NCBI GenBank assembly: GCA_016801885.1
Contig: JAFBJY010000301.1
Span: 124,001-188,000, forward strand
Length of the DNA: 64,000 nucleotides
From: Toxotes chatareus
Taxonomy: Eukaryota > Chordata > Actinopteri > Toxotidae
Reading direction: 5' to 3'
Shown here: positions 12,260-23,530 of the stretch, piece by piece
Position numbering within the stretch: position 1 is the first letter of the stretch
How the letters are laid out: every line of letters starts with the position of its first letter
Made by a program: the position numbers and the translations under genes
Notes under the pieces: generated by a model
Told to the model about the DNA's origin: nothing
Seen by the model: the letters and a program-made list of their open reading frames with translations, nothing else
Databases searched by the model: none

Positions 12260-13823
12260 TTATTTTATAACTCTGACTACAGTTTGTGTTAAGGTGTACA
12301 CCCAGGCCGAGCTGAATTTTGGAGTTTATTCCCTGGTGTTCAGGATCTGGTTTTAACTCTGTCCCTGGAGTTCACGACGCATTTTATCGCGGTATGAGCA
12401 GCACAAGGAACGTCGTCACAAGGCTGGTAAGAGCATGATTTTTATCAGAAAGTACTTTAAATGCGTGATATTTTGTCATTGTTCTCACTTTATCTACTTA
12501 CATAGAACCGCTAATGACTGCGAACTTGATGTTGAACGTAACCCCATTGCTTTTACTCCATTATTTAGAGCAAGTAGCTCCCGCAGCATTAGTTAGCTAA
12601 CTGTCCTTAGCTGCCATTGTGGAGCTGTTAGCTTTCACTCAAACGTTAATGTCGGCCATACTGTCTGTGGCGTGTGATGTGTCTGTATGACGGTAATGAC
12701 AAACTGTTTGATAAGCTTCACAAATTAATGACGACGCGCATCTTGAAGGTAATTAATACTGTTTTGAAATAACCATCCAACAATGCAACCGCATGTCGGT
12801 GTTTTAAGAGTATAATTTCCGGCTCAACGGCGCAGACGCAGCTGTAAAGTTAGTTTTGGCTAGCATGCTAACAGTTGAGCTTATAAACTGTAGCCTTGCT
12901 GTTTTGAACAGCGGTGAGAAACGTGTATTTTAACAGTGTGTAGTTTGGATAAACTTTAACTTGAACATGTTATTCTCAGACATATGACATTTTCTTCCTT
13001 TATGTCAAACCAACATGTTGATCAAAGTACAACATGGAGGGAAGAAGAAGGACATTAAACTGGAAGAGGCTTGCTTCTCAGATTTTCTCAGTGCAGGTCA
13101 GTCAGATGTTTAGTATTAAATGAATAAAGATGTAAACATGTTGTAACGTGGAGTTGTTATGGTATAGTCCAGCAGAAGTTTCTTATCCCAGAGACTACAA
13201 CACTGAAAGTCACAGATCAACAGGGAGCAGAGGTGGATGAGGATGTTTCAAAGATCTGTGTTTTTCATCTACAGTGATGATGGTAGGACATTTAAACATT
13301 CATATTTTGCTGCACTTATATTTTGAGAGATTTGTATCTTGACACAGACAAAAATATGTGATTGTGAGAAGTGGATGATAAGAATTCCAAAGTACAGTAT
13401 TTAATCAGTTCATATTAAGCTGTATGTGTTGTCTGCATTTCAGACCTCCCATCTACTGAAGCATCTATGAACCTGGCTGATCGTTCACACCTGACAGAAT
13501 ATGTGACCCTCACTACTTGTGGTAAGCAGAGTTATAGGTAATGGTAATGTTTTGTCTTGAGACAGGTAATATCCAGCCAGGTCTGTGATATAGTTTTAAT
13601 GTGCTGGACTTTAGATTTTATTTGCCTTATACTTGTGTGTGTGTGATCTTCAGATCTAAGTGTCCTGCAGCAAAGGTGTGAAGGCTCCTCCTCTCCAAGT
13701 CTGACAGATACACTGTCAGTCTCAAGCACTTTAAGCAGAGACACAAGTGATTCTGGATGCCAGCCTTTGATGGACAGTGTGCTTGCAAAAAATTCAATTG
13801 TTTTCCAACTTGTATACAACTAG
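12260..13823 (+). pseudogene. SAMD3-like fish gene, 5' exons only, frameshifted
   Basis: Five exon-like segments with good splice sites. Exon 1 ends at 12,426 (GGCTG/GTAAGA) and has a short ATG frame. Exon 2 runs to 13,096, coding from ATG 13,015, and gives MLIKVQHGGKKKDIKLEEA. Exon 3 is 13,168-13,282 (QQKFLIPETTTLKVTDQQG). Exon 4 is 13,444-13,521 (LPSTEASMNLADRSHL). Exon 5 is 13,654-13,823 (CEGSSSPSLTDTLSVSS, then DTSDSGCQP). The short basic beta-strand-like N-terminus followed by a Ser-rich linker resembles, from memory, a multicopy teleost family annotated as SAMD3-like or uncharacterised. Exon 3 cannot keep frame between VDEDV and exon 4 (length off by one). The last exon runs into unrelated sequence and a TAG, so the family's C-terminal body is absent. 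The 5' end is modestly CpG-containing and may still be a promoter. Confidence 0.55.
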
Positions 13824-14084
13824 ATTTTAATCATTATTTGAAATAATTCCTAAAAATGCAAGTAATATGTATGTAATAGGTATTAGATGAATGTATTTGC
13901 TTACAACATAGAAATAAGTGTAGTTGTAAATGTGTTTATAATGTTTTCTTTTTGAGAATGTGGAGCAAATTCTTACTTCAAAACCAGCAGAGATGACTGT
14001 GATTAAAGAGTATGAAGAGACTGGAAGTTGAAAAGATTCCACCACACAGTTACTGGTTAATATTATTGACACTCACATGCATAA

Positions 14085-14200
14085 AGTCACAGATACTATT
14101 ACACTCTGATCTTAATGACTCCTGGAGCTCCAGGTTCTCCTGTTGTTGGTCTGTGTCTGTGACTCCACCAACAGTGGACTGACACTGGACCTCTAGCTGA
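14085..14200. repeat. 115-bp duplicated segment, copy B
   Basis: Near-identical to 2,625-2,740, with a few substitutions (for example TGATCTT against TGAGCTT). It diverges abruptly after CCTCTAGCT. A poly-A tract follows at 14,230. Confidence 0.55.
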
Positions 14201-14515
14201 TTGTGTGAAACCCTGTGGGAGAAAACCTACAAAAAAAAAAAAAAAGGAGAAAAGAAAAGTCCACAAAGCAAGGACCAAATCTCAATCCTCTAACCTTACT
14301 CCTGTGAGAAATAATGCTCCATCTTTAAGGAACTGGAGCCCTGCCTCAATGCCAGAGTTGCCACACGCAACTGGCCTAAGTGTAAGGCCCTTTGAGTGAT
14401 TAGATCATTTCGTGTAAATAGACTGAAAAAGAAATGAATCCTGTATTTGATTGACTTTGTGAATTTTTTCTCAGCAGAAGACTTGAATACTTAGAAGTTT
14501 TTGGAAGAAAACGAT

Positions 14516-14956
14516 TTAGAGAATGAAGAGTAAAAAGAGAGTAAGGTGTGGGGACTCGGCCAGACTTGGACTCAGCTTCAACTGGCCCTTGGTGGGGTCC
14601 ACAGCCTGGCCAGAAAAATCCACATCAATCCCCCTCTTCAGGTCAGCTCTAGTGGCGCTGTACCATGCCCTATCACCTGACCTGAAGGTGGAGTCAGGGA
14701 CTCTGAGGAGTGACCAGATGTGGGTGTTCATCCAGGCTTTCTGATTGGAGAAGTCCTGGATGAGTCTTTTTGTTGTCACATGTTCCACAGAGAACCTGAT
14801 GTAGTTCAGTACAGCTTCTGTGTGTTCAGCCAGGTCCTCGTGTTTGAAGAGCTCCCACTCTGTCTGTGAGAAGCAGTGTTGGAGCTGAGTGAGTGCTTCC
14901 TCAGACCAGCTCCAACACTGCTTCTCACAGACAGAGTGGGAGCTGCATGAACTCAT
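14516..14956 (-). mobile_element. LINE linker relic with internal inverted duplication
   Basis: The minus strand encodes LTQLQHCFSQTEWELFKHED, followed by a run including HVTTKRLIQDFSNQKAWMN and SGDRAWYSATRADLKRGI, the same inter-domain region as the other Rex1/CR1-like fragments but from another subfamily. At the 5' side the reading starts with SSHSVCEKQCWSWS, which is the antisense translation of its own downstream bases because of a perfect inverted duplication (separate entry). No endonuclease or polymerase motifs remain. Confidence 0.65.
14850..14944. repeat. Perfect 38-bp inverted repeat, 19-base loop
   Basis: The left arm 14,850-14,887 is the exact reverse complement of the right arm 14,907-14,944. 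It lies inside the LINE relic and probably arose by fold-back copying of the LINE sequence. Confidence 0.95.
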
Positions 14957-15065
14957 CTTCAGGGGATTCTCACCTGTTCAAGATACAGAAGAAGAAAATG
15001 GGACCTTTCTGTACCTGGAAACAAAAACGAATGAAGAGGTTATTAGTACATGACACTGCAGCCAG

Positions 15066-15087
15066 CTGATGTCTATCTATCTATCTC

Positions 15088-15118
<31 letters not shown>

Positions 15119-15119
15119 G
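15066..15119. repeat. (TATC)n microsatellite
   Basis: About twelve TATC units with one CTCT interruption. Confidence 0.9.
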
Positions 15120-16105
15120 ACACATCAGCCTTATCTACCATCAGATATGGACAGACGCAGCAGAGCACTGGTTCAGCTATCCCATGTTCTAACATGTAGT
15201 CTCTCTGCTCTTCCATCTTGACTCTTTCCTACCAGCAGCCAGTAGGAACGTGGTTAATATACTGAGCATCCCCCACATCCATGTGATGCTGAATCAGGCT
15301 GGTGTGTGATGGTGTATCTGAGAAGAGAGACAGGAGAGAATGAAACAGCTTCACTGGATCTTTCCTCTGAGTGTGTGATAGATAATCTGACTGACTGTCT
15401 ACGAGGTTCAGATGCTCAGAATAGTTGAATCTCCCTGTTTAGGTGAAGATAAGACTCCAACGAGCTGAACAGCTTCAACTGTCTGTGGAAACTTCAGAGA
15501 AAAAGTGAGCACAGTGATGGATGAAAAAACAGAACTGCTGCTAAAGCTGCTGAAATACTGAAATATCACTACAGTCATTAGACCAACTGTTACCACTTAC
15601 AGTTACCACTTGCATTGTTTATTCATCTGACAGCTAAATGAATGTGTGTTCCACTGGTTTCAGGCTCCAGAGCTCAGGAGATGTGAAGGTTTGGGTTGTA
15701 AATCACTCACATTAATTCAGACTGTGAGACTCAGAAACTGACATAATCAGAGCACTTTAAATCTGTGCACTCCTGACCTCTAGTGGCTGGAGTCAGTGTG
15801 ACATGCTCTCACATAACACACCTAATGCACGTTTGAATTTATTCATCACTTAATAAATGTACATTAGAATTTTAAACATTAATTTAAAGGAAAATGAAGA
15901 AAAGAAAAATTCTTTAGATAAAGTAAAAATTAGGTCAGAAAAGAATAAAAATCATCCCAAAAAAAAAAAAGCATTGTACTTTTGATTAGTATTTTCTGTT
16001 GTGTATGTTCTGTCATTATACTGACATATGAACTGCCTTTTACCTCTGTCATGGAAGTCAGTTTGGTCTCAATCGACAGAATTATTACATTTAGAAATGT
16101 TTTCA
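15120..16105. other. No gene seen
   Basis: No supported exon or element. An AT-rich segment with a poly-A run near 15,960. Confidence 0.45.
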
Positions 16106-16107
16106 AT

Positions 16108-16200
16108 GGTTGAAATACTTTTCTAAATACTTTGGGACTTATACAGGTTTTGTGCATCTTAGTACATAAGTCCCAAAGTATTTAGCAAAGTATTTCAACC
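16108..16200. repeat. 35-bp inverted repeat (one mismatch), 23-base loop
   Basis: Arms 16,108-16,142 and 16,166-16,200 pair at 34 of 35 positions and begin GGTTGAAATACTTT. The structure could be a short fold-back MITE or a replication-generated palindrome. No flanking target duplication was identified. Confidence 0.9.
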
Positions 16201-16240
16201 AGCTAAATGCTAATTCATTTTTCCTTTTTTTTGACTTTAG

Positions 16241-16284
16241 AAGAAAATCAAAGTTTGAAGGAAGGACTTGGAAAAAGAGTCAGG
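16241..16284 (+). other. Candidate small exon
   Basis: Preceded by a pyrimidine tract and TTTAG, followed by GTAAAT. It encodes ENQSLKEGLGKRV, nearly a repeat of the start of the next exon-like segment (EENESLKEGVGKK), suggesting exon duplication. Function unknown. Confidence 0.3.
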
Positions 16285-16469
16285 GTAAATACTTACCATG
16301 ACTTTTTTTTTATTAAGCGTTATTAAATACAATTAAGAGTTAAAATGTATCTTACACACTAAACAGACTAGAAACTTATCTAAACAGTAAAAAGAGTAAA
16401 AAGTCATAACTTACTACTACATCTATGTACTAACATGCAATAAACATATACACTTTTTTTTTTTTTTAG

Positions 16470-16733
16470 GAAAGTGTAGAAGAAAATGAAAGTTTGAAAG
16501 AAGGAGTTGGAAAAAAAACTTTACTTTTAAATACTAAAAGAGAGAAACTCCAGTGCATCAAAAGCAGAGGGACAGTGAGCACCAGGCTGGGGGACGGGCC
16601 AGAGGGACAAGTGCATGACGTCATCCTGCTGAACGTGGACCACAGGCTGTGGGAGGACTCTGGGCTGGATCATTTTACAGAGACAGAGAGTGGAGGAGAA
16701 GGAAGGTCAGACTGGATCAGCTACACCCTTTAG
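16470..16733 (+). CDS. Candidate terminal exon, unknown protein
   Basis: A long T-tract and AG acceptor precede an open frame to TAG, reading ESVEENESLKEGVGKK, then KLQCIKSRGTVSTRLGDG, VHDVILLNVDHRLWEDSGLD and SDWISYTL. The GC content and codon use look more gene-like than the surroundings. I do not recognise the family. It may be the 3' exon of the gene whose 5' exons lie at 12.4-13.8 kb, or a fragment of a mobile element; phase and spacing do not decide. Confidence 0.3.
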   Translation, partial: ESVEENESLKEGVGKKTLLLNTKREKLQCIKSRGTVSTRLGDGPEGQVHDVILLNVDHRLWEDSGLDHFTETESGGEGRSDWISYTL

Positions 16734-16739
16734 ACTGCT

Positions 16740-18015
16740 GCAGCAAAGTGGGACAAATGAGTGTGGTGACCACTGAGCCAGGATAAAATGCTTCTGACCA
16801 ACACAAAGACAGGAGGCAGGTGAAAACCAACACTTGTCTATACATTTAGAGCACTGACGTCCTGCGGGGACACTGTCTGGTATGGTCTGTGGAGCAGAGG
16901 TGGAGGGCTGGGTGCTGGGGCTCTGGTCCAACAGGACAGCAGGAGTCTCATGGCATCCTCTTGCTGAGGGCTCTGGAGCTGGTCTCCTGCTCCCTTGGTC
17001 TCCTCCTGCATACAGCAGCCTGTTACAGAGATGGACACAGCGAGAAAGTCAAGGTCCAGGTCAAACTAGTTGACTTAAAGTCCTCTCAGACTGCTGCTGT
17101 AACATCTGTGGATTCAACACGAAGCTCTGAGGAAACAGAGCAGAGGTGCTGTTACACACAGCAAACGCCACATATTTAACGAGTGTGGATGCTGCTCAGG
17201 ACGACAGATGAGACTGAGTGTGGTTTACCACCTCGGCCAAACAATGAGCTGCTACAGCCCACTCCACAAAGCCCCCATTCACAGCAACAGCCAAGGAAAT
17301 CACATATGTAACACTCCAGCACACACCTCCACTCCACACTTCCACCATCCACAGCTCTCATCAACATACAACCACTCCCACTGGTCTCTGAACAGCAGCC
17401 ACACATCAAACTTACTGATCACTTAGCATAAAGCACCGACCGAGGCCCAACCAAATGCACGCTCAGCACAACCGTTCAGCGTCAGGACAAACTCTTTCAT
17501 GTATAGTAATAAAGGAAAAATCACATTTTTTCCATCAATCCCTCACAGTTCAGCTTCAGTAGTGACCATTTGTTCAGAATTAAAATCAAACTAGAAACAA
17601 ATTTAAAATCAAAAGGAAAATAATGTACACCAGCAAAACAAGTCCATTGTCTACACAACGTCTTTGTCTTTTCTTGAGGGTCATAACTGTGTGATTGTAT
17701 TAGTGTAGAACTTGATGGGTTGATGATTAATAATTATTTTGTATTTTTAAACTAATCATAAAACTATTTATAGTTTTATGCCACATGTGCTCGTGAGTGT
17801 TGGTTTCCCTTCAATCTTACATGAACATTTTATAATATGTAACCAGTGGAATCACTGAGGTTAATGACAATTATGCTCATTTAAAAACATTAGGTATTAA
17901 AGCACTAAATCAAACTAAAGATAATCTTCAAAATCTGATTATTTCAAATCAGCACAAGCTCATAACAAATCTAACAGGATCCACATTTTTGCCCAGACAG
18001 TAAAAGAAAGGAGTC
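16740..18015. other. GC-richer stretch, no gene supported
   Basis: Overlapping ORFs of 60-96 codons on both strands between 16.7 and 17.4 kb show no consistent frame with splice sites. The region is more GC-rich than its neighbours, so a decayed gene is possible. Confidence 0.35.
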
Positions 18016-18019
18016 TCAC

Positions 18020-18071
18020 CCTGTTGGTGCCGGTGCTCATCTGGCTCCTGGTGGACTCTCTCCTCCAGCAG
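18020..18071 (-). other. Candidate 52-bp exon
   Basis: On the minus strand a good acceptor (TGTGACCACAG) precedes LLEERVHQEPDEHRHQQ, then a GTGAGA donor follows. No neighbouring exons were identified, so it is listed only as a splice-flanked open segment. Confidence 0.25.
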
Positions 18072-18079
18072 CTGTGGTC

Positions 18080-19459
18080 ACAGAGGTGAGAAGGCAGATC
18101 ACACATCTGGAAGCATTAACACAGAGTTTAGGATGGAGCTCTGCTTAACTCATATTTTTGACTCAACACTCAATAAATGTGTTTCTCCCTTCAACCTGCT
18201 GAGCTCACTGATGTTTCCTTCATTAGAAAAACATTTTCTACTCTGTGTGGAAATGTCCCTTTTTTTCCTCTTTCCTTTCCTAATTTATCTGCTTATTTCT
18301 TTATTCATTGCTGTAATGTCACATTAAAACTTGACAGTACAGCACAACAGTACAACATAAAAAGTCATCACTTATACACTGGCCAATAAAATAATGAATG
18401 TGGGTTCATCTACAGAAAAATGTCCGGCTCAAAGTGGAAACTACTGTATCTTTAAAAGCAGCAATTTACTGAAGGTGGAGGATGAATGCAAACCTGTGCA
18501 ATATGCAAGATCTGATTTTTCCCTAAGAAGCTTAAACAAGCTAACACTGAATGTGTTTGCTTTAAAAGCAGGTTGACAGCTGGGCAGGGTTACTTCTGTC
18601 TGAAAGTTACATTTAATTCAATAAAAGAAATGAATATTATGCTTTGATTGGGGTTGAATGATTTTTTGCACTAAAACATGAAGGAAAGAAAAAAAGCGGT
18701 GTGGAACTTTGTATAAAGAAAACAATGGATTTGACTTTGTTCAATAAAATGATGCTGAGCTTCTGTAACACAACAGATTGTGGAGGATACTTTTGTTCCA
18801 TTACTCTGTGTGAATTTACAGCAACCATAGCAGCTCATGCAGAGGCACATTAAAGGCTTTACCATGCACAGTGACTGTAACCCTGACTAAAAAACTAAAT
18901 ACCTGAGGCTGTGATGTTCCTGGTAAGTTTATCCTGCAAAGAAGATCAAGGGAGATCATGGCTGGATAAAGTCACTCTGGGCAGTGGGGGCAAAAATGAT
19001 GTGTGGCCCCACCTGAGTCCTCTTTACCTCACTCTATATGTCCTACACCAACTAGTGATCTTATGATGGAAAACTACAAAGCCCCAGGTTTGATGTGTGT
19101 TAGTTTAAGATCATTACAAAAAAGAGAGAGATGATAGAGAGACTCTCTCTCATCATTTCATTTAATATTTATAAAACTGAGACACACATTTCAAAACAAG
19201 GGGGTTTCAGGGTCTGAGGACCTATAGGGCAGCCTGCTTGGCCTGGTTGGCAGTTCAGCCTTGAAAGTTTCCAGTTTGTCTCTTTTCTTGTACTATATGG
19301 ACACAAGGCTCATTTTTTAACACAGCATAGTCCGAATTTTTTATTTGTCACCTTTCTGTTCAGGGCTAGTTCAGGTTTCCCTCCCCCTTCCTTTTGTATC
19401 CTGTATGTCCCCTGCCTTGTGTGTATTGTTTGTCCTCGTTTGTCTGTTTGGTCGGTGGT

Positions 19460-19492
<33 letters not shown>

Positions 19493-20300
19493 CTCTCTTG
19501 CCAGGATTGAGCGTGGGGACGTCACATTCTCAACCAGTAATTGACACAGCTGTTCTGATTCTTGTACTCATCTTGTCCTCCCTCTGTTCCTGTAGGATCA
19601 CCTGTCCATTCTCCACTGCCAGGATAATCATTCCCGGACACCTGCTCCCCCCGCTCCATCAACCATTCCACCCATTACCTTCTACCTGCAACGGACTTTG
19701 CCTTGCCTCAGCCTTCATTGTCTCAGAGTCCTGCATTTGGGTCCTTCCTGGTTAACACGGTTGCTTCCCACTTCGCCACAACACTTTCATCCCATTAAAT
19801 GTGAATGAGTACCATCATTTTTGAAGCTGTTGCACAGGTGTCTACCTGTATGTGTATTTTTCCTGTTGTTGCTGTCTCTCATTTGACTTGTTTACTAATA
19901 GTTTATACAATAGTTTGATCAAGTGTAGTCAACATTTCACTTTATTTTTTTTTTACACAAGCTGATCTCCTAAATCTATTCAATATCCCATATATACATT
20001 GTATGTTTATTTTAGTTATAAACAACCAGTCCATCTGTAACTTCCTGTATTGTTCACTTTATTGCTCTGCTTGCTAAAAAAAAAAAAGAAGGGATTTTAA
20101 ATCTCAGTGGGTTTAAATGATTGAAAATAGTTCTATTAGTTTCAGAGACTTGCAGTTAATACCCACTCTGTTTTCCTGTTTCAGTCGTTCTCTCTCATCT
20201 TTTCTTGGAAACCTTCATTTTTGCATCCTCAGAGTTAAAAGCCAACACCTGGAAGTCACTCTTTAGTGCCTCACTGATCTGAAACAAGGACAATAAAAAC
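18080..20300. other. No gene seen; (GT)n at 19,460-19,492
   Basis: Apart from a GT microsatellite and a poly-T/poly-A run near 19,945 and 20,080, I see no repeats with boundaries and no exons. The 136-codon frame over the GT repeat looks artefactual. Confidence 0.45.
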
Positions 20301-20303
20301 ATA

Positions 20304-20612
20304 CAGTGGAGTACGGAAAGTGTTCAAAACCCCTTACATTTTCACTCTTTGTTAAATTGCAGCCACTTGCTAAAATCATTAGCATGGTCATCATTTTTTT
20401 TTCCCTCATTAATGTACACACAGGCCCCCATATTGACAGACAAACACAACATAGTGGAAATTTTTGCAGATTTATTAAAAAGAAAAACTGAAATATCACA
20501 CGGCCATAAGTATTCAGACCCTTTGCTCAGTATTTAGCAGAAGCACGCTTTTGAGCTAATGGCAACAAAGAGTGAAAAATCTAAGGGGTCTGAATACTTT
20601 CCATACCCACTG
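20304..20612. mobile_element. Tc1-derived MITE, 309 bp, TA target duplication
   Basis: Starts CAGTGGAGTACGGAAAGTGT and ends with the inverted complement (GAATACTTTCCATACCCACTG), flanked by TA on both sides (20,302-20,303 and 20,613-20,614). Internal text such as GCAGATTTATTAAAAAGAAA is the conserved subterminal region of a widespread fish Tc1. The transposase is wholly deleted. Confidence 0.9.
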
Positions 20613-20614
20613 TA

Positions 20615-21425
20615 AGCTCATTATTTCAGATTTATTCATACAAAAGTCAGTTATCACCATGGGTCTAAAAAAGCTACAGTGACAGATGCAAATAATGACT
20701 GGACCATACAGAAAAACATGTGTTTCTATCACATTAACCTGTAGCTCTTTCTTTCCAACACTGATGCATATCATCAGTACAGGTGAGTGATGTCTGTCGC
20801 GTTCAACAACATGATACCAGGAAGTCAAAGTGGAAGCACTGGGATCTAAAATCATTCTGGGACGGATGTGACTTCTCTCTGTTAGTTTCAACAACATAGT
20901 GTCTCAGTGTTCAGAATGAAATCCATAAATAAATGAAGATATTTTCAACAGCTAACTGTTGTTGTGAAGACATTTGAGTCACAAGGACTTTGATATGTAT
21001 TTTACAAGTAAATTAAGATATATACAAACGAAGTATTAACATTTATACAAAACACCTTGCAGTTTATAAAATGAGTAAAAATAGTTCTATGCAGCTGAAT
21101 AAAATATTTAAATGCTGCCTTCACATTACCTACTTTTACTTTGATAATTAAAGAACATTTTGCTGACAATGCTACAGACTGAAGTAACATCAGCTGCTAA
21201 CAGTAATGTAAAAGACAGTTTACATGACATTTGTTCATCACACAGGTCCAACATAATGCCTGTCAGTCAGAGCAAGGTAAAGAGACTGAAACATATTTCA
21301 TTAGAACGTTCATCAGGACTAAAGAAGAAGAAGTATGGTGAATAATAATATATGTCTTGTGTACTTTGTACAGCAGACACATAATGATGCTTCAACTTAC
21401 TGCATAACTATGAACCTCCAAGATC
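20615..21425. other. 3' flank of NLR gene, no feature
   Basis: No coding evidence. It lies downstream of the NLR transcription unit and may include its 3' UTR. Confidence 0.4.
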
Positions 21426-21432
21426 TGCTCCA

Positions 21433-21882
21433 TCACACCACATGATGGAGCTGATTAATCTGATTTATTACTTTGGGTTCAGGTGGAGGGTGGAGGAGGT
21501 GGAGGAGTCTCAGTGTGTCTGCAGAGACTGTGTAGAAGGACAGAGCAGCAGCAGAGCAGTCCAGATACACTGATGATTCTCTTTCAGATCCAGAGGAACA
21601 CACAGGGATGATGGTGGACTTGACAGTGGAGCTGTTCTCAGAGCAGTTCAGACTGCAGCACTGAGAGTCTTCTCCACTTCTTCTGGTTCCTCTGTCAGTC
21701 ACTGCTGGATGAAGCTCTCCTCTCCACTCTACCTCCCAGTAACATGGACCAATCAGAGCCTCTCTACACACAAGCTGCTGCTGCTTCAACCTCTCTGGAT
21801 CATCAGGACACAGCTCGTCCTCTCTCTCACACACACACACCGTCCTCTTCACTTTCTCCTTTAGAAAGATCAGTACCTCCAG
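21433..21882 (-). CDS. Diverged B30.2/SPRY exon of the NLR
   Basis: Contains the B30.2 hallmarks DPERL, CYWEVEWRGELHPAVTD and SVYLDCSAAALSFYTVSADT. The PRY half that normally begins FCELTIDTNT is absent. The loop after RSGEDSQ is short, and the C-terminus ends HPPPEPKVINQ instead of a family ending such as TTFTEPLYAGFG. The acceptor is taken as CTCAACAG at 21,883-21,885. The reading frame does not fit the phase of the last LRR exon, so this exon may be decayed or spliced by an unseen exon. Confidence 0.7.
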   Translation of the reverse strand: MEVLIFLKEKVKRTVCVCEREDELCPDDPERLKQQQLVCREALIGPCYWEVEWRGELHPAVTDRGTRRSGEDSQCCSLNCSENSSTVKSTIIPVCSSGSERESSVYLDCSAAALSFYTVSADTLRLLHLLHPPPEPKVINQINQLHHVV

Positions 21883-22896
21883 CTGTTGAGAGACAAAGAC
21901 AGACAACAGAGGTGATAAATCAGTGTTTACAGAGACTCACTTCATCAGCTGTCAGTCACTGATGCAGCACATCCAGTATAAAGAGCAGCAGGGACTTCAG
22001 TCCTGTTCAGAGCAGAAGTGGAGCAGCTGTGTAGTGTAGCAGCTTCCTCTCAGCTCTCATGTTAACGTATTGGAGTGAAGACACTGAGCTGGAAGCTCAC
22101 ACACCTGCAGAGACGTTTAGCATCAAGTCTGTTTACTCTGAACATTTCACTCAAGTCCACAGTGGAAATAAACTGCTGAGTCATGAAGCTTCATTACTGC
22201 ATGAACAGTTTAGTGATGGATTCACTGCTGTTACATGTCAACTCATGTTCCATTTAAAGAAAGAGTCTCTGTGTGTTGATGAACATCTGATCTGCTTCTG
22301 AAATATCAGCTGACAAATAAACATGGAGGCTGTCACTGAAAGTATCTGACAGATGGACAGATATACAGATGTGATCACTGGACTTCAGCAGAGGTTCTGC
22401 TCTGTATCAGACCACATGCTGACAAAATGTCATGATGCTTCTCTGAAATCAGAGCCAGTGATTTGCAGGCTGCAGTCAGACTGATCTCAGAGCTGTGACA
22501 AAGATCAAACTCATCAGTTCTTTAGTGTTGAAATGAGAGAACAAACAGTCTCAGATTAGATGTGATGGTAGGACAGTTGGACCAATGAGGACAACTGTCT
22601 CTACACATCCTGTGAGGCTGTCAGCTGTGATCCAGCTTTATTTCCTGTTGACATGAACACAACAACAGATCACAATTAGCTTGTGGCTGCTGTGATTGGC
22701 TGACTGTCCTCTGTGTCTCTGTCTTTCTGTCCCATCCTGAGGCCTGTCCCGTTCTCCTCTCACAGCTTCAATGAGGAAAGCAGCCACCGAGAAGGTTGGA
22801 GGTTTACAGGAGACACTGGATCTTTGCTTTGATATGAACTGTGTTTAGTACAATACTGATGAAAGCAGCATGGACTGACTCCAACCCTCTACTGAC

Positions 22897-23070
22897 CTCA
22901 GAGTCTGCAGTCCACAGTCTGGACTCTGCACAAGATCATACAGATCCTTCACTCCTGAATCCTGCAGCTTGTTGTAACTCAGGTCCAGGTGTCTCAGATG
23001 GGAGGGGTTGGACTTCAGAGCTGAGGCCAGAGAAGCACAGCTGATCTCTGACAAACTGCAGTAACTCAAC
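22897..23070 (-). CDS. LRR exon 4 (174 bp)
   Basis: Exactly 58 codons between AG acceptor and GT donor, the standard unit of NLR LRR exons. Encodes LSYCSLSEISCASLASALKS and SHLRHLDLSYNKLQDSGVKD, one and a half ribonuclease-inhibitor-type repeats. The downstream half differs from its siblings (DLYDLVQSPDCGLQTLR). Confidence 0.9.
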
Positions 23071-23530
23071 CTGAATAAAGAATAAAAGATGTGAGTTTAG
23101 GAGACAAAGTTCCTGCTTGGAAGCGTTGAGTGTTTCATCATCTGTTCAGAGCTGAAGAAGGTTGAGAATGTACAAGTTTGGAAAATGGAAACTCCAAACA
23201 CCTGAACCAACAGGATGCAGCTTAAAAACAGTCAGATACTAAAAGTCAAACACAGCTCTCATTAATATTAATGACAACATGCTGCTGCTTCAATAAAGAC
23301 ATAGTGACTTCAGCTCTTAAACTCTTCCAGCTCCACCAGTGGCTCCATCTATACAAACTCATGTTGTTGACATTTGTTTCAGATTCTACTAAAGATCCTA
23401 AAGTTTTGACAGAGAACAAACATGTCAGGCTGAAGTTTGGAGGAAAGTCAACAAATGATTGAGACAAAATGGAAAAGATTTTCACTTCATGTAACGGTGA
23501 CGACATTTAACAAACATGCTGAGTTTGCTC
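23071..23530. other. Intron between LRR exons 3 and 4, shared repeat
   Basis: The first 195 bases next to the exon are almost identical to the same position beside the LRR exons at 25.5 and 27.1 kb. Confidence 0.8.

Noticed and set aside
19345..19755. 136-codon plus-strand ORF with hydrophobic stretches
   Set aside because: It runs through a GT repeat (giving Val-Cys runs), has no family resemblance and no splice or promoter context.
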